Shown here: positions 1-5,869 of the stretch, piece after piece
Position numbering within the stretch: the stretch's first letter is position 1
Layout: every line of letters begins with the position of its first letter
Assembly (NCBI GenBank): GCA_029907755.1
Contig: JARYLH010000067.1
Span: forward strand, 1-7,778
Length of the DNA stretch: 7,778 bases
Source: Candidatus Methanosuratincola sp.
GTDB taxonomy: Archaea > Thermoproteota > Methanomethylicia > Methanomethylicales > Methanomethylicaceae
Reading direction: 5' to 3'
The notes under the pieces: generated by a model
What the model was told of the DNA's origin: nothing
The model's input: the letters and a program-made list of their open reading frames with translations, nothing else
Database searches by the model: none
Program-made: the position numbers and the translations under genes

Positions 1-585
1 AGGGGGAGCTACATTACCCAGCTCTACTGCAAGGAAGCTGTAATGGACATCAACGAGCTATCACCCGAGACGAATGCACGGAAAGGAGGGATCCCCACAA
101 TAGAGTACATCCTGGAGGGGAACAGGAGCGTCAGGCAGGAGTCTATGAGAGTAATCATGTCAGTCGCAGGATGGGTCGGTCCGTCCTTGAAAAGGACTGC
201 TTACGGCTATTCTGTTGCGACCAGAATAGGGCTCGGTTCCTCGAACCCATTGCCGCTTAATGAGGAGTACAAAATCCTGGCGGAGTCGTTATCATTGAAG
301 TTCAACAGCTATTCCGACTCGAGGTACCCAGACACAGGATATCTGATGAGTTATGACCCAGATACCTGCAGCACGTTCCTCAGGTTGGGCGGCTTTGTAG
401 AGGGCAGCCTAGTAAAGAAGGGTAAGTTCTCGGGCAGGGAAAAGAATTCGGTTCTGAAAGCCTCCTTGGTAATCGCGGGGACGTACTTTGAAACACCTGC
501 CTCTGTCGAGAAGGTCATGGAGGCTGCAGTCTGCAACAGTAACTTCGAGCTGAGCGCTCTATTGGGGCGGATAATGCTCGGCTAG
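1..585 (+). CDS. Unrecognised protein, probably 5'-truncated by the window edge
   Basis: Frame 1 is open from the first base to the TAG at 583-585, so about 194 residues are visible. I do not recognise the family. The first in-frame ATG is at 43, with an AAGGA about eight bases upstream, so a real start there is possible (180 residues). However, the 14 codons before it are rich in G/C at the third position and read like protein, so I prefer a gene entering from outside the window. The product looks soluble, with no membrane segment and no signal peptide. It is rich in Ser, Gly and Leu, with two cysteines in the second half and no CxxC pair. There is no P-loop or other catalytic signature I can name. 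It is followed by a T-rich stretch (623-631), and the next gene has its own promoter, so it is unlikely to be co-transcribed with the HIT gene. That it is coding is likely; its function is unknown. Confidence 0.6.
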   Translation, partial: RGSYITQLYCKEAVMDINELSPETNARKGGIPTIEYILEGNRSVRQESMRVIMSVAGWVGPSLKRTAYGYSVATRIGLGSSNPLPLNEEYKILAESLSLKFNSYSDSRYPDTGYLMSYDPDTCSTFLRLGGFVEGSLVKKGKFSGREKNSVLKASLVIAGTYFETPASVEKVMEAAVCNSNFELSALLGRIMLG

Positions 586-622
586 CAAAGCCGAAGCTGG
601 TTTTCAAAAGAAAGACGCACCC

Positions 623-631
623 TCCTTTTTT
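623..631 (+). terminator. T-rich transcription terminator after the first gene
   Basis: A pyrimidine stretch ending in six T lies about 40 bases after the stop of the first gene. Oligo-T on the non-template strand is the usual archaeal intrinsic terminator. A small perfect hairpin (five-base arms at 633-637 and 641-645, three-base loop) follows rather than precedes the T-run, so it is probably not part of the terminator. The rest of 586-733 shows no gene I can support. Confidence 0.4.
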
Positions 632-733
632 GGCATAAGCTATGCATGGCAGATCGTGCGTTTGAAAAGGGGTTCCGATCTCCAGAAAACTGTCGGAAGG
701 ACGAATTGCCTACCTTGAAGGGCAAGGGTTCCG

Positions 734-750
734 CTGAAATAGTTAAAAAG
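734..750 (+). promoter_or_regulatory. BRE/TATA core promoter of the HIT gene
   Basis: CTGAAAT (734-740), a BRE-like purine/A stretch, is followed by AGTTAAAAAG (741-750), a TATA-like box. The centre of the box lies about 26 bases before the ATG at 772. This is the spacing expected for a leaderless archaeal transcript and supports 772, rather than the upstream ATG at 646, as the start. Confidence 0.5.
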
Positions 751-771
751 AACATTTACAGACTCCTACAT

Positions 772-1257
772 ATGGCTGAGAAAATACTGTGGGCTCCATG
801 GCGAGGCGAATTCGTGTCCGGTGCAAGGAAAGATGGATGCATATTCTGCTTGAAACCATCCGAGGAGGATTCAGAGGCCCTGATTTTTGAAAGGAGACAG
901 AAAGTATTCGGACTGCTAAACAGATTCCCCTACAACAGCGGCCACATGATGATAGCGCCCTACAGGCACGTAACGAGCATCGAGGATCTTCAGACTGAAG
1001 AGGCGGAGGAGCTCTTCGGATTGCTGAAGGACTCGATTGCTGTGCTCAAGATGGAAATGCGTCCGGAAGGGTTCAACATTGGGTTCAACATAGGAAAGGC
1101 GGCAGGTGCCGGATTCGAGCACGTGCACATGCATATTGTGCCCAGGTGGACAGGGGACACCAATTTCATGCCCGTCCTTGCGTCCACCAAAGTAATGCCG
1201 GAGCACCTCTCCCACACCCTGGAGAGGATAAAGTCAGGGTTCAGAAGACTGGGATGA
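772..1257 (+). CDS. HIT-family nucleotide hydrolase/phosphorylase-like protein, zinc-binding
   Basis: This 161-residue protein belongs to the histidine triad (HIT) superfamily, which acts on nucleoside phosphate substrates such as diadenosine polyphosphates or aminoacyl/AMP-lysine conjugates; the exact substrate cannot be read from sequence. The active-site triad H-x-H-x-H is at residues 117-121 (HVHMH), followed by IVPRW. A zinc site is suggested by C23-x-x-C26 with H66 and the first triad region, as in zinc-containing Ap4A-phosphorylase-like members. The N-terminus MAEKILWAPWR is typical of archaeal HIT proteins. The frame stays open up to an ATG at 646, but those 42 extra residues look unlike protein and contain the TATA-like box, so I chose 772. 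The gene is monocistronic, and its last 17 bases overlap the 3' end of feoB on the other strand. Confidence 0.9.
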   Translation: MAEKILWAPWRGEFVSGARKDGCIFCLKPSEEDSEALIFERRQKVFGLLNRFPYNSGHMMIAPYRHVTSIEDLQTEEAEELFGLLKDSIAVLKMEMRPEGFNIGFNIGKAAGAGFEHVHMHIVPRWTGDTNFMPVLASTKVMPEHLSHTLERIKSGFRRLG

Positions 1258-3208
1258 GCAGAACTCTTACAGCTAGGGCAACTATTGTTGCGACAGCAAG
1301 GTTCAAAGCCACTGTGAAAAGCGTCCACTTGACCTTGTACTCCTTCAGCAGGGCTGCGATAGTAGCAACGCACGGTATGTAAAGGACCATGAATACGGTG
1401 AAGACTGCCATCTGGGCGGGGGACATGAATGAGGAGAAATCCATCGTGTTTGCATATGTTGCAAGCATCACGAGCGCCATTTCTTTCCTAAGAATCCCGA
1501 AGATAATCGAGATCCCAACCGCTACTGGTAACCCAAGGAGACCATAAGTGAAGGGGGACAATGCAAGGACAACCAGATCCAGTAGGCCCGCTACCCGTAA
1601 TGCCTCTATTAGGGCAGATCCGGCAACGATCAGGGGTAGACCGACGTAGACAAAGTCCTTTGTCTTGACCCAGGTCTTTTTAAGAACCAGCAGCGGCTTG
1701 AAGAGCCGAATCCTAGGCATCTCCATGATGAGGCCCACGGACTCTCCCGGCATTGCCCTGAAGAGCAGGCGCCCGATACCCACAACCACGAAAATGTCAA
1801 GAAGGTATATGCCTATCGCAGCCGCGAATCCAAGGTATTGCGCTGCCACGCCCAGTATTATGACCGACCTGGCAGAGCAAGGGATCATAACTACCAGAGC
1901 TCCCAGTATCATCCGCTCTTTCCAAGTCTCCATTATTTTGCAAGAGATGCACGCTGGGACGCTGCATCCGTACCCGAGTAACATCGGTATGAAAGCCTTT
2001 CCGTGGAGGCCAAGCTTGTGCATTATGGAGTCCAGGAGAAATGCTGCCCTAGGCAGGTAGCCGGTGTCCTCCAGAACTGACAGGGCGAGGTAGAAGAGGA
2101 AGATGTAGGAGATCACTATCGATAGTCCTGCAGCCACCCCGAAGAGTATGCCATTAACCAACAGATCCAAGATGGGCTGGGCGATCCCTTGCCTTAGCAA
2201 GATGTCCCTTATTTGAACGGTCATAAGATTGAAGTATAAATCAAAAATTTCCGAGATCTTGCCGCCCATGGCGAAAATAGAGAAGAACATCCCGCCCAAA
2301 ACAAGCAAGAGTATCAAGTACCCCAAGTATCGGTGAGTCAGCAGGGCCTCTACCCTTTCTGAACGGGTAGTTATCGGGGAAGCGTGCATCACTGACGAAG
2401 ACTTTACGATCCGGTGTATCGCGGAATACCTCTCGGATGCGATCACCACGCTTGATTCTTCGCCATGAACCATCTCCAGTTCGTTCTTTATTGCCTTGAT
2501 CTTATTCACCAGGTGCGCGAGCTTTGGGAAGCGTTCCAATATTATTGGATCCCCTTCCAATAGCTTGATCGCAATCCACTCAGGGCTAAGGTTTTCAGGT
2601 ATTCCGAAGTCGGTGGTCCTGATTGCTCCCGAGATCTCTGAGAGACGCATTTCCACCTCCTTCCCGTACCTAGGCCGCTTCGGCGGTGCGGTCGTGAGAT
2701 GGTTTATCGCAGCCTCCACGAGTTCCGAAATCCCCGATCCTGTAACAGCGTTGACTGCGATTATGGGGATGCCCAGCTCCCTAGACAGCGAACTGATGTC
2801 TATCTGTATACCCTTCGTCTTGGCGTCCTCTACGAAGTTGAGGGCGATAACAAGCTTTACCCCCATCTCCATAAGCTGCAGCGTGAGGTAGAGGTTACGC
2901 TCGGGCGCCATGGCATCAACAATATTCACGATCAAGTCGGGGCGCCCGGAGAGGACATAATCCCTCGTAATTATCTCCTCTTCGGAGAATGCTGAGAGCG
3001 AGTAGATCCCCGGCAGATCGACTACCTCTATCCTGTGACCCCTGAAAACAAGGGTGCCCCTAGCAATCTCAACTGTTTTTCCAGGATAATTACCTACAGA
3101 TTGATTGAGCCCGGTAAGTTGATTAAATAGCGTACTTTTGCCTACATTGGGGTTCCCGACGAGGGCGATCTCGATGCGCTTCTGGTCATTATTCTTCTCA
3201 GTGACCAC
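1241..3208 (-). CDS. feoB: Ferrous iron transport protein B (FeoB)
   Basis: This 655-residue inner-membrane ferrous iron transporter has an N-terminal GTPase domain. G1 is GNPNVGKS (18-25), the switch I Thr is T45 in NYPGKT, G3 is DLPG (64-67), G4 is NFVE (124-127) and a G5-like stretch is NAVTGSG (153-159). G4 is unusual: the base-reading Asp is Glu, with Asp as the next residue. A soluble helical segment follows to about 290. The membrane part starts near 295 and contains the Gate-type motifs GYGCSVPA (412-419) and IPCSAR (442-447), with extra cysteines C420 and C423. It ends in the usual hydrophobic helices, and the whole is shorter than the roughly 770 residues of E. coli FeoB. The start is GTG at 3208, six bases after a GGGG that overlaps the region of the feoA stop, giving a 10-base gap and tight coupling to feoA. 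Expression is probably iron-controlled from the promoter upstream of the DtxR-family gene. Confidence 0.95.
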   Translation of the reverse strand: MVTEKNNDQKRIEIALVGNPNVGKSTLFNQLTGLNQSVGNYPGKTVEIARGTLVFRGHRIEVVDLPGIYSLSAFSEEEIITRDYVLSGRPDLIVNIVDAMAPERNLYLTLQLMEMGVKLVIALNFVEDAKTKGIQIDISSLSRELGIPIIAVNAVTGSGISELVEAAINHLTTAPPKRPRYGKEVEMRLSEISGAIRTTDFGIPENLSPEWIAIKLLEGDPIILERFPKLAHLVNKIKAIKNELEMVHGEESSVVIASERYSAIHRIVKSSSVMHASPITTRSERVEALLTHRYLGYLILLLVLGGMFFSIFAMGGKISEIFDLYFNLMTVQIRDILLRQGIAQPILDLLVNGILFGVAAGLSIVISYIFLFYLALSVLEDTGYLPRAAFLLDSIMHKLGLHGKAFIPMLLGYGCSVPACISCKIMETWKERMILGALVVMIPCSARSVIILGVAAQYLGFAAAIGIYLLDIFVVVGIGRLLFRAMPGESVGLIMEMPRIRLFKPLLVLKKTWVKTKDFVYVGLPLIVAGSALIEALRVAGLLDLVVLALSPFTYGLLGLPVAVGISIIFGILRKEMALVMLATYANTMDFSSFMSPAQMAVFTVFMVLYIPCVATIAALLKEYKVKWTLFTVALNLAVATIVALAVRVLLIPVF

Positions 3209-3218
3209 ACAAAGCCCC

Positions 3219-3662
3219 TCAAATAGGTTTAACGAGCACCTTGGAGGCTATCTCTCTCCCAATGGCTAGTTCGCATGACCTGACCTCGAGAATCATTGGT
3301 CCTTCCATAAGACCCTTCTTCAGCACCCTGAATGGTGTCTCAGGGGTTAGACCGAGATCGCAGAGCCTGCTTATCAGTCTACGACCGCCAACTGCGATTA
3401 CTATCTTGCCCCTCTGCCCCTCCTCGAGCGCCGCCAGGGGAAGAAGCTCCTCCAGAGCATATCTTCTTTTCTTTGAGAGCCTGTAGTATTCATTGATTAT
3501 ACCGCAATCCTGTTTTTCCTCATCATCAAAATACTCTTTGGCTTTAGGCTCGGAATCAGGTGCCTGGGATAACTCACCATCATCCTTGTTAATTCGGAGC
3601 CTATCAGATTTTCCGCCCAACAGGAATGCTGATGCCGAGTCAGTAACGCCGAAGATATTCAT
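3219..3662 (-). CDS. feoA: FeoA-domain protein with a long acidic N-terminal extension
   Basis: The 147-residue product has a FeoA/SH3-like domain at about residues 74-147: a first strand after EGQRGKIV, the G-G-R-R-L-x-x-R-L-x-D-L-G-L core at 92-105, and G-P-M-I-L-E-V near 121-127. FeoA supports FeoB-mediated ferrous iron uptake from the cytosolic side, and the same fold forms the third domain of DtxR-type repressors. Free-standing FeoA is usually about 75 residues; here about 70 extra residues come first, acidic from 27 to 53 and then basic around 63-67. I chose the ATG at 3662 because its ATGA overlaps the TGA of the upstream regulator, a normal coupling arrangement. The GGGGG before it is only one base away, so reinitiation is more likely than classic Shine-Dalgarno binding. 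An in-frame ATG at 3707 would add 15 residues inside the regulator gene and is less likely. Confidence 0.85.
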   Translation of the reverse strand: MNIFGVTDSASAFLLGGKSDRLRINKDDGELSQAPDSEPKAKEYFDDEEKQDCGIINEYYRLSKKRRYALEELLPLAALEEGQRGKIVIAVGGRRLISRLCDLGLTPETPFRVLKKGLMEGPMILEVRSCELAIGREIASKVLVKPI

Positions 3663-4087
3663 TCCCCCTGAGAGGCCATAGGTATTGGCTTCCCGTGTGG
3701 GCAGCATTTTGGTCTACCCAACTTTTCGTAAAGCCGTACCAACACCCTGTCGCTTATGTGGTGCTCTATCCCACAGATCTCATCAGCTACCTCCTCGGGT
3801 GTCATTTCAAGGTACTGGTAAAAGAAACACTCGAGAATCCTGTGCCTTGAAAGCACTGCTTTTGCCGTAGCGCGACCAGTTTCGGTCAGGCGCACACCCC
3901 CGTAATCGACCCTGATTACCAAGCCTTTTTCAGAAAGGCGCTGCATCATCTCAGTAACTGTCGAAGGGAAGACTCCAAGGGCGCCCGATATCTCTTTTAT
4001 CTTGACTAGACCTTTTGATGATTCCTCTGAGCGCAAGTAAATGAATTCGAGATAGTCCTCTGGGTTCTTGTGCTCACGGTAGCCCAT
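3659..4087 (-). CDS. DtxR/MntR-family metal-dependent transcriptional repressor
   Basis: This 142-residue, two-domain metalloregulator has a winged helix (about 5-70, recognition helix near FPSTVTEMMQRLSEKG) and a dimerisation/metal domain (about 75-125). It ends in the family's CPHGKPIP stretch (129-136). By comparison with B. subtilis MntR and C. diphtheriae DtxR, candidate metal ligands are D11, E14, H82, C105, E108 and H109, with H110 next. The Asp at position 11 is MntR-like and the Cys at 105 is DtxR-like. The SH3/FeoA-like third domain of DtxR is absent here, but the next gene supplies such a domain. I placed the start at ATG 4087. A TTG at 4099 has AGGTGA nine bases upstream, but that element is also part of the palindrome and probably lies at or before the transcription start. 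The likely role is iron-dependent repression of itself, feoA and feoB. Iron rather than manganese is inferred from the neighbours. Confidence 0.9.
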   Translation of the reverse strand: MGYREHKNPEDYLEFIYLRSEESSKGLVKIKEISGALGVFPSTVTEMMQRLSEKGLVIRVDYGGVRLTETGRATAKAVLSRHRILECFFYQYLEMTPEEVADEICGIEHHISDRVLVRLYEKLGRPKCCPHGKPIPMASQGE

Positions 4088-4099
4088 ATGCAAACACAA

Positions 4100-4119
4100 T
4101 TTTTCGGTTCACCTAAAAA
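4100..4119. promoter_or_regulatory. Iron-box-like palindrome, candidate operator of the DtxR-family repressor
   Basis: On the minus strand this reads TTTTTAGGT-GA-ACCGAAAAA: nine-base arms with one mismatched pair. The TTAGGT...ACC core resembles the DtxR/IdeR iron-box half-sites (TTAGGTTAGCCTAA type). It lies directly downstream of the regulator's TATA box and reaches the predicted transcription start near 4100, a position where a bound repressor would block the polymerase. A second, shorter inverted repeat (TTTCG at 4131-4135, CGAAA at 4142-4146, six-base spacer) overlaps the BRE. The palindrome is seen directly; its function as an operator is inferred. Confidence 0.55.
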
Positions 4120-4135
4120 ATATATAAACATTTCG
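4120..4135 (-). promoter_or_regulatory. BRE/TATA core promoter of the DtxR-feoA-feoB operon
   Basis: The minus strand reads CGAAATGTTTATATAT: a BRE-like CGAAAT followed by a strong TATA box at about 4121-4129. Transcription would start near 4100, about a dozen bases before the ATG at 4087. The same 16 bases occur unchanged in the TFB promoter (7472-7487). The preceding gene stops at 4156, so this promoter is squeezed into a 68-base gap. Confidence 0.7.
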
Positions 4136-4155
4136 CACTAACGAAAATTTTATCT

Positions 4156-4482
4156 TTACACTGAATCCCTGTATTTTTTTGCTATTGAGCTATCCTTGCC
4201 TCGAAAAGTCTCATAGGGCCCGTATAGTGCCTTGATTCCCCTCAATGCCTCGCGGATTGCCTCTTCGCTTTCTGCCTCCACGGTTATCCGCATTATGTCG
4301 ATTTGGTATGCCTTCAACAGAACCTTTGACATGACGCCTGGAGCGCCGATTTTGTCGGGCAATGCCGTAATTTTAGATCCAGACTTGTTTGCTACCTCTT
4401 CGAGATCCTTTATTGTTATACGCTGCCCTCTGAGACGGAAAAGGTCGTTCACGAAATAGTAAATTGTGGTCGAAAGAACCAT
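4156..4482 (-). CDS. Unrecognised 108-residue protein downstream of the substrate-binding protein
   Basis: I do not recognise this family. The N-terminus (MVLSTTIYYFVNDLFRLRG) is a hydrophobic/amphipathic helix. A K/E-rich segment, ITIKDLEEVANKSG (22-35), follows, then a Gly/Pro loop (43-50). The C-terminal IDIMRITVEAESEEAIREAL (61-80) looks like a strand-helix unit of a ferredoxin-like or ACT-like fold. There are no cysteines or histidines, so direct metal binding by those residues is unlikely. The ATG at 4482 is preceded by GAGGTG, ten bases upstream, which overlaps the stop of the substrate-binding-protein gene. A GTG at 4500 (GTGA overlapping that stop) would add six residues and is a real alternative. 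Either way it is translationally coupled to the upstream gene, suggesting they work together. Transcription could run on towards the regulator, but that gene has its own promoter. Confidence 0.75.
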   Translation of the reverse strand: MVLSTTIYYFVNDLFRLRGQRITIKDLEEVANKSGSKITALPDKIGAPGVMSKVLLKAYQIDIMRITVEAESEEAIREALRGIKALYGPYETFRGKDSSIAKKYRDSV

Positions 4483-4496
4483 AACACGCGAGCACC

Positions 4497-5522
4497 TCAC
4501 TTAGAGTAGATCGATGGAAGATTAAAACCCTCTTTCTTCAGCTCGGAGATGGCATCGTTGTAATAGCTGGTGTCAAGCCTAGATAGCAGAAGGTTATAAT
4601 CGTTGACGGAAAGGATCGACGGGATTAACAATTGGTAAAATGACTGAAGCTCGCTCTTGTTGAAGTATCCGCTAAGGGGGTTCCTTGCTTGACTTATATC
4701 TGGGTCAATCCGGATTATGCTGTCATAGATTATCTCCCAGGGCATCCCAGGAAGGTATTTTTTTATCATAGGCAATGCGTTGCCCGACTCGGAGTATGTG
4801 AATGCCTCAGCTTTTATGAGGGCTTTTATGAATTTGGTCACAGCCCCTGGATTCTTGGAGACGAAAGAAGACTTGAAGACCTGAAGGCAGCACGGATAAT
4901 CCAGAGGGTAGACCTGCTTATCCCATTGAACAATCTTCAGACCGCGGTACGATGCCAAAGAGGAGTAAGGTTCCCAAAGGAAGGCAGCTTCGACCTGTTC
5001 ATTCTCAAGTGCAAGTAGTGCGTCCGCCGGCGATAGGTAAGTGGAGAAGTTCGCTTGTACGCCTCGCTCCGTCATTACCTTCCTGAATATGAAATCACCG
5101 GGCACGTACAGAACGGTCCCTACCCTCTTGCCTTCAAGGTCGCTAATCGAGTTTATCCCGGAGGAATTCTTAGCCACGAGCGCTGTCCCGTCTAATGAAT
5201 TGCCCGCTACAACAACTGAATCGATGTTCTTTATGAAAGCGGCTATTGCCACGGATGTTACAGGCGCCCCATCAATCTCATTTCTTGTGAATGCAGCCAC
5301 CAGGTCGGATACGCTGCTATACTCTATAAGCGTGACATTGAGCCCTTCATCCTCAAAGAAGCCGCCCTCATAAGCCACCCATACAATGCCGTAGCTTGCC
5401 GCGGGCAGGTATCCGATCCGCATGCTGGTCGCAGGAGGCTTATAAAGGAATATGAAGGCAGCCGCAGAAACAACTGCTATAACAATCAACAATGCAGATA
5501 CGAGAACCAGACGCTTGTTCAT
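4497..5522 (-). CDS. NitT/TauT/NMT1-type ABC transporter substrate-binding protein, membrane-anchored
   Basis: The 341-residue protein has a positively charged start and a hydrophobic segment (about 5-27) that serves as an uncleaved anchor or signal peptide. There is no lipobox cysteine. The mature part has the SsuA/TauA/NMT1 family pattern: RIGYLPAASYGIVWVAYEGGFF near 35-56, the SDLEGKRVG element (127-135), FLWEPYSSLA (181-190), and a YPCCLQVF stretch with adjacent C211-C212. Relatives bind nitrate, sulfonates, bicarbonate, thiamine precursors or other small solutes; the ligand here cannot be told. No permease or ATPase gene is in the window, so it is an orphan here or shares a transporter encoded elsewhere. 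It starts 24 bases after the zinc-ribbon gene and is coupled to the unknown small gene downstream. No good Shine-Dalgarno is close to the ATG (a GGGG lies 17 bases away). Confidence 0.88.
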   Translation of the reverse strand: MNKRLVLVSALLIVIAVVSAAAFIFLYKPPATSMRIGYLPAASYGIVWVAYEGGFFEDEGLNVTLIEYSSVSDLVAAFTRNEIDGAPVTSVAIAAFIKNIDSVVVAGNSLDGTALVAKNSSGINSISDLEGKRVGTVLYVPGDFIFRKVMTERGVQANFSTYLSPADALLALENEQVEAAFLWEPYSSLASYRGLKIVQWDKQVYPLDYPCCLQVFKSSFVSKNPGAVTKFIKALIKAEAFTYSESGNALPMIKKYLPGMPWEIIYDSIIRIDPDISQARNPLSGYFNKSELQSFYQLLIPSILSVNDYNLLLSRLDTSYYNDAISELKKEGFNLPSIYSK

Positions 5523-5546
5523 AGACTAATTTAAAGCCCCGTTCAA

Positions 5547-5759
5547 TTAATCTCTTTTGATCTTCTGGAGTTCGGCACGGGCAGATTTCAGCCGCGCAAG
5601 GACCGATGGCACATCCCTCGACTCCACACACTCAAGAATCCTCACGCATCCCGAAGCCAAGTTTCTTGACCCGCAGTAGGCGCATGTGAATGACTTTGAT
5701 CCGTCCCGGCAGGCCCCTGGCTGACCGCATTTCCTGCACAAGAGTACAGAATATAGCAT
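5547..5759 (-). CDS. Small zinc-ribbon protein (DUF1922-like)
   Basis: The 70-residue protein has two CxxC knuckles, C8-x-x-C11 and C26-x-x-C29, that form a rubredoxin-like zinc ribbon. C17 and C38 are additional. A basic, helical tail (about 49-70, VPSVLARLKSARAELQKIK) follows. The pattern resembles the small archaeal zinc-ribbon family DUF1922, but I cannot confirm membership; its function is unknown. The start is ATG at 5759, about 34 bases downstream of the expected start from the shared divergent TATA box. It is the first gene of a probable three-gene unit with the substrate-binding protein and the unknown small gene. Confidence 0.75.
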   Translation of the reverse strand: MLYSVLLCRKCGQPGACRDGSKSFTCAYCGSRNLASGCVRILECVESRDVPSVLARLKSARAELQKIKRD

Positions 5760-5812
5760 TTATTTTCTCGCCGCCGCTGTCTCTGTAATGCGATATTAAG
5801 GATATCCGATTA

Positions 5813-5824
5813 TTTTATAAATAT
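5813..5824. promoter_or_regulatory. Near-symmetric TATA box between divergent zinc-ribbon and aIF1 genes
   Basis: TTTTATAAATAT reads as a TATA box on both strands. Rightward it places the aIF1 start of transcription near 5843, giving a leader of about 25 bases with AGGTGA before the TTG at 5870. Leftward it would start near 5793, about 34 bases before the ATG at 5759. A second leftward candidate is the CTTAATATCG at about 5790-5799. GGATATCC (5800-5807) is a perfect eight-base palindrome next to it. Which strand uses the box is inferred. Confidence 0.5.
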
Positions 5825-5869
5825 GGCGATACCAAATAAAATCAACCTTAATTCAGGTGAAGCACAAAC

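Noticed and set aside
633..645. GCATA-AGC-TATGC hairpin as a terminator or operator
   Set aside because: Only five pairs, and it follows rather than precedes the T-run; a chance palindrome is likely.
646..771. Forty-two-residue N-terminal extension of the HIT protein from the ATG at 646
   Set aside because: The extension is not like HIT N-termini, and the region holds the BRE/TATA-like element correctly spaced from the ATG at 772.
946..998. C/D-box-like spacing: ATGATGA followed about 45 bases later by CTGA
   Set aside because: It lies inside the conserved HIT coding sequence, lacks C'/D' boxes and a flanking stem, and such short boxes are common by chance.
1665..2060. Plus-strand frames of about 131 residues across feoB (also 2496-2891)
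   Set aside because: They lie wholly inside feoB on the other strand, and no motif or start signal supports them.
5440..5631. 63-residue Cys-rich minus-strand frame (MCGVEGCAIGPCAAEICPC)
   Set aside because: It overlaps both the zinc-ribbon gene and the start of the substrate-binding protein in another frame; its cysteines come from shifted codons of the former.
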